Shown here: positions 55,901-64,000 of the stretch, piece after piece | Position numbering within the stretch: the first letter of the stretch is position 1 | Layout of the letters: every line of letters begins with the position of its first letter | DNA from: Bryum argenteum | Taxonomy: Eukaryota; Streptophyta; Bryopsida; Bryales; Bryaceae | DNA length: 64,000 nt | Direction: 5' to 3' | Assembly: GCA_037043015.1 (NCBI GenBank) | Contig: CM073328.1 | Coordinates: 12,063,495-12,127,494 of the forward strand | Notes under the pieces: generated by a model | Database searches by the model: none | Told to the model about the DNA's origin: nothing | What the model saw: only the letters and a program-made list of their open reading frames with translations | Program-made: the position numbers and the translations under genes

Positions 55901-56424
55901 CAAGTACGTCCTCTCAAACATCGTTATATATCAAAGACACATCTCTGGACTACAAAACATGGAGGGATCCTCCCATCCATGACCCTAAAATCTACATTTC
56001 TGAAGAATATCTCCATAGAACCTAGATTCTAGAAATCATATGGCAGCTTTTTTGTTGTTGAAAACTCTGGACTGTCTATGTTCACGTTACTTGAGAGTAG
56101 TTATTATAATATCATGATACCCACCATTTTCTGACTGAATTGCAGAAGAAGCACTGGACACATTCAGCAAGCATCCTGCTTACATGAGGGTAAGTCTGTT
56201 TTTCATGTTTCAAAACTCTCCCTGCTTTCGTAAACAAGAGCAATATTATGGTAACGAGATCAATACTAACCACAAGAGCAAATACTGAGGCAAATAAGCT
56301 GAGATTTTGATTGTTGTGGCAGGTATTCACAGAGAAAGTTCTTCCCATTAGTGCGGGCTTGTTATCTGCAGATTTTTTGGTAGACCCTGTGACAAAGTCA
56401 TCACCTCTCCCTGGCACCAGTTGA
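52951..56424 (+). CDS. Two-domain stress-response A/B-barrel (Dabb) protein, probably plastid-targeted
   Basis: Proposed exons: 52951-53068, 54538-54675, 54759-54898, 54985-55053, 55223-55364, 55476-55538, 56146-56189, 56324-56424 (last start plus or minus 1). About 271 aa. Two Dabb domains are visible. The first begins VVEHLVLYKMKDMTDEQEKD and runs to GIIVADFE. The second begins GIEHVVLIKVREGAS and ends VFTEKVLPISAGLLSADF. This tandem layout and length fit plant UP3-like Dabb proteins, dimeric alpha/beta barrels of mostly unknown biochemical role. The N-terminus (MASSSSSSLSLPSFAYW) is serine-rich and non-acidic, as in chloroplast transit peptides. The first intron (about 1.47 kb) is long, and its 3' splice site (AATAG at 54537) was chosen because it alone keeps the phase. 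The first exon is therefore the least secure part. Confidence 0.82.
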
Positions 56425-58074
56425 AACAGTTCCATTGCCATTCGTATCAATCTAGTGTAGAATTGTTTTCATTCGTTCATGATTTATCCTTTCCTTCCTT
56501 TCCTTCCTTCTTTGTCACTTGAACAGCGGCAAAATTGTACCCAAATTTCTTCACAAATGTGAAATCGAGTCTGCTTCTATTTGATTGCTTGAACTACTTC
56601 ATTTGTGCATCTGTCAGGTACCGGCTTTCTCTTGTTTTCTGGTATTAGTGATTTGTACTGTATATATGAGACAGTGCTTTCTTTCAACATGTGATGGGTG
56701 TCATGGTTTTAGGCAGAAAGTCAAAAAGGGTTTGGGCAATTTGGAAGAGTAATGTGGCAATGTTGTCAAGTTGCTTGGGTGTCTATTTTAAATTGTCCAT
56801 CGAACAAAGTGAAACATTATGTTAGCTATGAACATATTAGGTGGACACTTCTGTTAGTACAAGCACCAGTAAGGTCCCCGTCGCCCCGATGGAGAAGCTC
56901 TTTATATGGTACTTTTAAAAAAGTACCTTTGTTTACCATTTCCTATTGATTAGTTGTTATTTTTCCTTTTTTCTTTTGGTACTTCTTTTTTATATATACA
57001 TAATCCAAAAAACACAAAAGAAGATAGGTAGGTTGGTAGGTTTGTATGTTGGTAGGTTGGTATGATAGGAGGTTGGTACATTGGTGGGTAAGAAGGATCG
57101 TAGAGACGACGGACCCAATTCTATTATATATATATATATAGATGATATGCTCAAACCATAAACGTCTCTAGTGTTGGATATTGACAGTTTAGATGAAGAG
57201 TTGAAACTTTGAGAAGCTATAACTTCTTCGTCTAGTGTTCATTTTGGACGAAATCATTTGGGTTGGATGACAAGTCAAGTCTAATTTGTGTGGTAAAAAT
57301 TGCAGACTTGTACAATGAAGTATGAATTAATGACATGCATTGTAGTGAGGGCAACTTTTGTTTTTGGATTTTCAAACATTAAGCATGTTTCACTATTGCA
57401 AACCAATTATGTGAAATCAAAAGTAGTGCTTCATGAATTTTCTTTGCGCATCAAATATGATTTGAAGATGAATCCCAACAAGTTTACGGTTTGAAGATTT
57501 TTGGTTCAAATTATTTTGGTATTAGACTTGCAATGATGTTTCTACAATAGAAAAGCAAAAAAGTGGATGATTTTGAGAAGCTATATTCCTTCATTTACGT
57601 TTGGATTTCAACTTTTTTTTAGGGTGGATTTTAATTGTAGTCTTGTTTTAGTGGTAGAAACCTTAACTCAATTTGAGATGTTTTAAAGATATGGCACGGA
57701 TTTGAGATTTGGACTATTTTTTCTTTGTATAATTTTTGGCAATTTTCACCATTGCAAGGCTATCATTTGAGACAAGAAATTTCTTTTAATTATTTTTTGG
57801 TTCAAGGGTGTTTTTGAGATGAAAGTGAACAACTTTCTAGTTGCAGATTTATTCATTGTGATAGGTTTGTTGATGGAATTTCCACTCTAAAGTGAAATTA
57901 GTGAAACTCTGTTGTTTGTTTTGAGGACTTGTAAGTTATATTTCCACAATATATGAGTCTTCAAGACTCAAATTTTGATCTACATGACTTGCAATCAGTT
58001 TACTACAAGTTTGTAGTCTAAATAAGATACCTCTATTTAAGTACATTACATTTATTTGAAAATGAGGGCAATGT

Positions 58075-58121
<47 letters not shown>

Positions 58122-58988
58122 GGGTTAACTTTATATGAATTGGGTAGAATATTGATCATTGTTTTCCTATGATGAAGTTGGTGCAACATTATTTGATCAT
58201 TGTCTACATAGTGTGTGAGATCAAAGTATGTTTTGTTCTCCGGAAAAAAATATTTTGAACCCTTCATTAATGACAATAGAAAAACCTTCTTCCTTGTATA
58301 ATTGAGGGAATTTTGCTTATTTGTTTTTAACGTTAATCAACTCCTTATTTACATTTTTGGAGATTATTTGTTCATGGTGCTATTATAGACAAGTGAAAAC
58401 GTAATGTCAATAAGGTGTATATACATTCTCATTAAACATTAGAGTGTGAACTTGATATACTCAAATGAAAAATCCAAAACACACCTAGGTTTATCAAGCA
58501 CAAAGACCTAATATTCGTAAAAATTCCGTAACTTTGTAGAAATTCACCAATCTTATTAGTGCACTTAGGGCCATACAACATGGGAGGAAAGGCAGTGAGA
58601 TGGAAGATTTGTATTGGTTCTAATTAGCAAGTGGTTGCCACATGAGAGGAAGTAGGGAGAGTGGCAAGAGTGACATGGAGCAACTTTGTAGCTTTGGGGT
58701 TTGCTTTGGAAGTTGCTTTGGGATCTACATGGCAATGACATGGCACATGGGAGGCACTTGAAAACTATCAGGCACTAGTGCGTGGAAGTCAACCGGCAAT
58801 TGAAAAAAAGTTGAGAAAATTCAGGAGAAACACTGTAGCAGCGGCAGTAGGCAGGGGCGGCCTGTCGATGGTGTGATAAGGGCATTAGATTTAAATATTG
58901 CTTACCCGAGTATTTATTCAAGTATTTCCATAATAATCATATAAGAAAATGTGTGCCACATGAATGGACATAGACTTGTCATTCAACC
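56425..58988. other. AT-rich intergenic DNA with simple repeats
   Basis: Contains a ggttggta minisatellite at about 57025-57080 (related to the array at 883-1086), a short (TA)n at 57124-57142 and a run of about 35 T's at 58078-58112. The plus-strand open stretch at 57300-57494 has no recognisable family. Confidence 0.6.
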
Positions 58989-60038
58989 TTAACCCCTAAA
59001 AGCCCAAGGGGGTAGGAAGCTTGAACTTCACCCTAGAAAGAGCAAGACAATCAGCATTTTTGAAGGATTTTGAAATTAGATCTGAACAAATCCAACCGTA
59101 GGATCTTGTAGGATAGTAGTATAGAAACCTTCACAAAAAAATTCAGAATTCTTGCCCGCACGGATTGGGAGATATATGCATTAGATGAAAAATATGCAAG
59201 TTTTGATTTTTCGGGCAGCAGACTTTGAGCAATTATTACGACTTCATACAATGTTGAAAACGCAGCCTCTCTTGGAAATACATTGTCATGTGTAGTTCTA
59301 TACCATTTTCAAAAAAAAGTAGAATTTTAGGATGTATACATATTTTATAATGTGGCTTGCAATGGGCTGAGGTACACAAAATCTTGAAACATTGCAAAAT
59401 TTCTCAAAAACTTTACACACCTTGGGGCACAGTGGAAAATAAAGGGTGCCGGATGGGCCCTTCACTACAGTTCCAAGAAAAGAAGAATAATTGTTATAAA
59501 ACACATTCAATAATAAAAAAAAATAGCAAGTAGCATGTGAGGTGGCATGTGAGTTGTCACATATGGCATCCACCCAAATCCTGTCTCACATAAGCAAGTC
59601 TCCCTCCCCTTTACCCATAAAAGCAATCCCCCTTCCCCCCTTATCCATTGTCCTTTTTAACATTTTGTAAGTATGTGAACAGTGGAGAGTGAGGGGAGGA
59701 ATCATGGGTGACCCTCAAACCCTTTCTGCCCCTCTGTCAAATTTCAAAATTTCCATTTTCAAGCTGTTGCCCAATCAATGGCCAAACTCACACTTGATTG
59801 GCTCTAGATGTTGCCCACAAGCTGCCCAAGTCCAAATCTTTGCCCTGTTTGTGTTTGAAGCTTAGAAGAAAAAATTCTATGAATTCAAATGAGGTTTTGT
59901 AAATTGGATGAAGTTCTCAACTCACCAAACTCCTGGTAAAAAAAAAATACTTTGCAAAAAGTTACTTTTTTTACCCACTGGAGCCCCTCAAAAATCGGCA
60001 TCGACCAGAATATGGTCGATTGGGCTTTTAGGGGTTAA
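58989..60038. mobile_element. TTAA-family element F, 1.05 kb
   Basis: Perfect ends: TTAACCCCTAAAAGCCCAA on the left and TTGGGCTTTTAGGGGTTAA on the right. The body holds the family phrase caaccgtaggatcttgtag near the left end but otherwise differs from elements C and D. No transposase is encoded. Short open frames on either strand show no conserved domain. Confidence 0.9.
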
Positions 60039-61176
60039 TATTTCTCTTGTATTGAGAGCATCTCTACTAAAACTCTTCAAAAGTGCCCTTGGGGATCTCT
60101 TGCTACAATTCAAACCCCTCCAATTAACTTCAATGCAAAAAATGCATGGGATGCTGAATAATCCGGCAGAGATATTATTGTCAAGACCATCTTCATTCTT
60201 TAACAAGCTTTTCAAGTTCTCAATGTTGTCGGTTTGTGTTCCTATGGCGAAGTTGTTACATAGCAATTAACGGCAATCTTTAATATACTATCTACTTTGA
60301 ATGTTGTCGGTTTGTTTTGTTAATGACTTTTCATAGTTTTTATTCGAGGATCTTATTGACTATCTTTAGCCTACACATAACTTTTAGGTGTTTGGTAAAA
60401 CACTTAGCACAAGCCAATGTGATTATTGCTCTAGTAGCAATAACATTTGCAAAAAGTGCATGCTAGATACCATTTGGCATGTGAGTTTGGTATGCAAGTG
60501 ATTAAAATACTCTAAAAACTCAACAAAGAAAACTTCAAGAAAAAGTATTAAAAAAAAAAAAAAAACTCTATAAACTATGAAATACTCAAGAAGTCCAAAT
60601 TATGTGACGTCCTTCTTAACAACTTTGTAAGTTAAACATATCATACCATTTAAACCTATCAGTGTGACCCATGGGAATTTCTTGATTTTGTAATTACCAT
60701 GGCTTCATCACTACTTGAAGAAGAGTTCAAAAATCAAAAGTTGCATTTTTGATTCCTCTCGTCAAGATGCATTCAAAATCCTTTTAAAGATTCTTTTCCA
60801 ATTGAGCTGATGAATAGATGCAGTATAGATTCAAAGTTGATATTAGATTCATTTGGGACACTTCATTTACGAAACTTCAAATTTGAATCATCAATATTTA
60901 CACAACTTCTTGATAAAAATGTATCTTTATGCTTTCCACGCAATCCACACGCTCAAAGTTTGTATGCTCTTAGACCTAAACGTTCGATGAGGACATCGAA
61001 GAACTCACTCGAGGGGGCAGGGCATTAGGGTTTAGGGAGGGGTAGAGCTCTCGATCGAACTGACGATCGAGCTCATCTTTCGATCGTCTCGCACCTTATT
61101 CTCGAATTCCTCGCATTTTCATTCCAGAACGAGCTCGAAAACGTTCGCTTCCGTTCCTTATCGGGGAAGATCAAAG
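60039..61176. other. Intergenic DNA and promoter/leader of the GCIP gene
   Basis: AT-rich to about 60.95 kb, then a CpG-bearing leader (several cgatcg words at 61050-61090). An A-run lies near 60549. No other gene recognised. Confidence 0.5.
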
Positions 61177-62439
61177 ATGGGGAAGTCACAGCAAAAGGGG
61201 CGAGTAGCCAACCTGTCTCGAGCACTGCAACGAATAACAGCAACACTAAACGAATCCCTGGCGCTTCTGGAATCGCCCGCACCAGCAGGCAGCGAGAAAG
61301 GCGACTGGACCGAAGTGAAGAAAGCAGCGGATCTCGTTTCCAAGCACGCGACGACAATCGGTCTCATATGGACACAATCGCCACTGAAAGTCGATGAGGC
61401 GGAGGAAGCTATGAAGACACTCGCTAATTCTCTTCAGGGATTGATTCTTCTCTGCCACGGGTTCACTGTTGGCGCTGGACCTACTCTTGCTGTCACCATT
61501 CGGAACGCCGCGAAAGGAGTGATCAGCGCCGGTGTTTCGTTGTTAACGAGTGCGGTGAGCTTCTCTGTGAAGGGGAGTTCGAAAGAAGAGCGTGAAGGCG
61601 CCCTTCCTCCTCTTGTCGGTTGTGTCTGGGAGTCTGTTAATGTTATCAAGAAAACGCCGTATACCAATCGTGCTGCCATTGGTCGTCAATTGGCGCAAGT
61701 TGCCACTTCGGTGAAGGATGTGCTGAGAGAGATCGGTGAAATGCGGAAAGAAGGCGAGGGGGAAGATGATGGTTGTGGTTGTGGTCATGCTCATGAAGCC
61801 CCTTCCCACAGCCATAGCCACGGGCATGCTCATAGTCATAGCCATAGCCACGGGCATGCTCATAATCATAGCCATAGCCATAGCCATAACCACGACCATG
61901 AGGGACCTTGTGGACACGATCATAGCCACGGGCACGATCACAGCCATGGTCACAGCCATAGCCACGATCACGGGCATGGGGATTGTGGACATGATCACGG
62001 ACATGGCGATGGAGCAGAGTCTTCAGCGGAGAGCTTGGAGTTCAATGATGAGCTATCACAAGAGGAGATGGAAGTGGCAGATGCAACAAAAGGAGTTGTG
62101 AATGGAGTTCTCTCCTTCCTAAAAGAGCTTTTGTATGTTGCAGCTGATCCACAGCAAGGGAACGATGAGTCTGCAACTCTCTACTTAGAGAACGTGCTTC
62201 AGCAATGTAAAGTGTTGCAAGTGGAGGTGGACGAGTTTGGAGCTTCCTTGTATCCGCCACAGGAGATTAATCAGCTGCGTGATAGAAGTGCGAAAGCTGA
62301 TTCTCTTGTCGGAGGAATCATTGAGGAAGTGAAAATTGCCAAGGGCTCAGTGCCGGGTAGCCTTGAATCAGCTTCTGAAGGTGTGAAAACTGCTTTGGCA
62401 GAGCTGAAACAGTGCCTTGGCGGACTTTCATCTTCATAA
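61177..62439 (+). CDS. Cyclin-D1-binding protein 1 homologue (GCIP family) with His-rich insertion
   Basis: Intronless frame of 420 aa, starting MGKSQQKG at an ATG preceded by AAG. The family signature is clear in two blocks. The N-terminal one includes WTEVKKAADLVSKHATTIG, LQGLILLCHGFTVGAGPTL, GCVWESVNVIKKTPYTNRAA and VATSVKDVLREIGEM. The C-terminal one includes DELSQEEMEVADATKGVVNG, CKVLQVEVDEFGASLYPPQE and a helical tail. GCIP/CCNDBP1 proteins are helical HLH-like partners of D-type cyclins; the plant role is little known. Unusual is residues 200-279, where the acidic linker of other plant homologues is replaced by about 80 residues with some 32 histidines and four cysteines (CGCGH, HSHSHGHAH, GPCGHDH). 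This resembles the metal-binding loops of ZIP and CDF transporters. No membrane segment is present. Confidence 0.92.
   Translation: MGKSQQKGRVANLSRALQRITATLNESLALLESPAPAGSEKGDWTEVKKAADLVSKHATTIGLIWTQSPLKVDEAEEAMKTLANSLQGLILLCHGFTVGAGPTLAVTIRNAAKGVISAGVSLLTSAVSFSVKGSSKEEREGALPPLVGCVWESVNVIKKTPYTNRAAIGRQLAQVATSVKDVLREIGEMRKEGEGEDDGCGCGHAHEAPSHSHSHGHAHSHSHSHGHAHNHSHSHSHNHDHEGPCGHDHSHGHDHSHGHSHSHDHGHGDCGHDHGHGDGAESSAESLEFNDELSQEEMEVADATKGVVNGVLSFLKELLYVAADPQQGNDESATLYLENVLQQCKVLQVEVDEFGASLYPPQEINQLRDRSAKADSLVGGIIEEVKIAKGSVPGSLESASEGVKTALAELKQCLGGLSSS
61774..62013 (+). repeat. Coding minisatellite (catagccatagccacgggca-type) for the His-rich linker
   Basis: Six- and twelve-base units (catagc, cacgggcatgct) repeat in frame inside the GCIP gene. 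This keeps other frames open as well, which explains the hydrophobic-looking overlapping frames. Confidence 0.9.
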
Positions 62440-63394
62440 CCTTATTATTATTTGTATTAGGAATAGGGGTGATGACCCTATTCACACGAGTTTTGCCCTA
62501 TTGGAATGAGATTGGAGTATGCTCTATTGTAACTTCGTGTAGCACCTCTTTGTTCTTCCCATTCGTATCACACTCCGGAACTGTTCTATGGCGAGGACGA
62601 TTGTCAAGTGGCACACGATTGTGATGGATTTGCTTGGAATTAAGAACTGGAAAGACGATGCTTTGAGCTGGGAAGTAGCATGGCAAGGTCTGTATACTTC
62701 CAAGAGGCTCTTGGAACAGAGACTTGGAACACAGACCAACTTGTTCGGGAAGCGAAAGGATGTGATCTAACGTTTTGAGATCGTTGTTAATGAGGTGGAT
62801 GATTCACTTTGAGCTTTTTGAACATGTATGAATGTGGTTTCACAGGGAGATCGCTTTAGAGCTCTCTGTAGACCAGTTGATGTTATGCTATGCTTTTTTT
62901 CACTGAATTCACATGCACATAGTCTACTCTTGAAGGGATAGTAGGAACCCTATCTCAAAGATGAGTGGCTTTACGTTGAGCAAAGTCATTCTTACACTTT
63001 TTGTTCGTTGAACGCCAACCTAGAGATGAGTTCTGGGAGATGAGTAACGTTTATGTCTTGTATACGACTTAAGTTCTGTGAGATGGCTTCCATAAGGTCT
63101 TGGCAGTCATTGTTTAGGGTTTACTGGCCAACTTGCTCATTGAAGGTTTCATGATGTTCACGATGCCCCAGATTTGGACATTCTTTGTTTTGGCACACTG
63201 ATACTTCAGTGAAGAATCAAAGCTGCGATCTCTTGACGGCTTACTGTATAGTTACCGGGCTTCAAGCATGAGAGCGTTGGTACTCAGCCTACTTTTGGAG
63301 GCTTGTGTGGTTTATACTGTTGTTTGACATCCAGAGGTGGGGTGAGATGCCAATTCCTGCGTCAGCATCATAGGGAATGTGAACCTTGAGCACA
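62440..63394 (+). other. 3' UTR of GCIP and 5' region of the vasohibin-like gene
   Basis: Balanced-composition sequence without repeats. A 61-codon plus-strand frame (62588-62770, containing DLLGIKNWKDDALSWEVAW) is not a family I know and most likely lies in the UTR/intergenic space. It remains a possible small gene. Confidence 0.45.
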
Positions 63395-64000
63395 ATGGAG
63401 GATTGTCCTGCCCCAACAGACGCTCTTGTAGTCGAGGTACCAGTGGCTTCAGAAGAGACATCGGAAGCACCGGAAGCAGCAGAAGTGACCACAATAGCTG
63501 CCAAGTGCGGTCGACCTAGATTGCCAGTCATTTTCTACAGGCTTATGGCGAAACCACGTCTTAAGGCTGTGGAACAGGTAAACTGACTCGAAGTCTTTCT
63601 TCAACATTGAATGATCTAACAACGTCTGTAATGACCTTGATAACCTTGATTGAGCAATGCAGTACATTGCGTCGTTCGAGTATAGTCTCCATCCACAGAC
63701 AAATTTCAATACTCAGAAACAACGGCCACTTTTCCTGATAATGGAAACAGCAAAACAGGTAAATTCAACAAGTTTTTCTTAAATTTATGTTGTTCATTCA
63801 AGCAGCATCCTTTACCGAGGATACTGAGCTCCTTCGTTTGGAGCAGATCATAACTACACCTCAACCCATCAAGTGCGTGGAGGCTGTATTTGTTGCACTT
63901 CTTCTGACGGTACAATCTTTTTGATTCAAATAAGTTCCTTGCATTAATTGCAAAGAAGAGATTATAAACTTCTTCTTGAGTACTTGACATATGTTTTGAT
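63395..64000 (+). CDS. Vasohibin-like tubulin tyrosine carboxypeptidase, N-terminal part (runs off window)
   Basis: Proposed exons: 63395-63577, 63663-63758, 63847-63909, all phase 0, continuing beyond the window. The N-terminal 40 residues are Ala/Glu/Thr-rich and probably disordered. Then come RLKAVEQYIASFEYSLHPQT, QRPLFLIMETAKQ and PIKCVEAVFVALLLT. The order, spacing and key residues match the vasohibin catalytic domain as I remember it from animal VASH1 (RYIRELQYNHTGTQF, RPLTGLMDLAKE, LPIKCLEAVILGIYLT). The Cys of IKCVEA (about residue 103) is the predicted nucleophile of the transglutaminase-like Cys-His-Ser triad. His and Ser lie outside. Vasohibins remove the C-terminal Tyr of alpha-tubulin. 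The start ATG 63395 is the first in frame; a leader exon upstream cannot be excluded. Confidence 0.72.

Noticed and set aside
61543-62101. Hydrophobic open frames overlapping the GCIP gene on both strands (Met/Ile/Val-rich)
   Set aside because: They arise from the catagc/cacggg codon repeat in other frames. The GCIP frame alone has family conservation.
62588-62770. Small protein gene between GCIP and the vasohibin-like gene
   Set aside because: No family resemblance, and the position fits the GCIP 3' UTR. Kept only as a remark.

Overview
This window is nuclear DNA of a land plant. It carries a chlorophyllase, a PHO1-type SPX-EXS phosphate exporter, a brassinosteroid-signalling-kinase (BSK) pseudokinase, a two-domain stress-response A/B-barrel (Dabb) protein and a plant-type cyclin-D1-binding (GCIP) protein. 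Coding exons are separated by GT-AG introns, mostly about 80-500 nt, in AT-rich intergenic DNA. The right edge holds the start of a vasohibin-like (tubulin tyrosine carboxypeptidase) gene. As far as I know such genes fit a plant with flagellate sperm (bryophyte, lycophyte or fern grade) better than a flowering plant. The species cannot be named from this window.

Layout. 1-477: 3' end of a chlorophyllase gene. 0.5-20 kb: gene-poor repeat land with an orphan SIN3-type PAH fragment (5.96-6.25 kb), small TTAA-flanked inverted-repeat elements, and a 5.05-kb hAT-type foldback element (9340-14388). That element has an 8-bp target duplication and is mostly one large palindrome. 20.8-23.2 kb: decayed hAT transposase with an N-terminal zinc finger and C-terminal dimerisation domain. 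24.5-28.1 kb: more TTAA elements. 28.6-38 kb: promoter, long leader and 14 coding exons of the PHO1 gene. 38.9-43.8 kb: a roughly 4.9-kb piggyBac-type element with a decayed minus-strand transposase. 44.5 kb: a small MITE. 48.8-51.7 kb: BSK gene, 10 coding exons. 53.0-56.4 kb: Dabb gene, 8 coding exons. 59.0-60.0 kb: a 1.05-kb TTAA element. 61.2-62.4 kb: intronless GCIP gene with a histidine-rich insertion. 63.4 kb to the edge: vasohibin-like gene.

The host genes are unrelated single-copy functions, all on the plus strand, and do not form a functional cluster. The mobile part is more coherent. At least nine terminal-inverted-repeat elements begin CCCTAAA or CCCCTAAA next to TTAA. One is inserted inside the terminal repeat of another and shows a TTAA target duplication directly. 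A larger relative in the same window encodes a recognisable piggyBac (DDE_Tnp_1_7) transposase. The most interesting items are therefore this piggyBac family in a plant, the vasohibin-like gene, the hAT foldback palindrome and the His-rich GCIP protein.

Exon boundaries were placed by eye from GT/AG sites, reading phase and remembered family sequence. Coordinates may be off by a base or two, and UTRs are only approximate.
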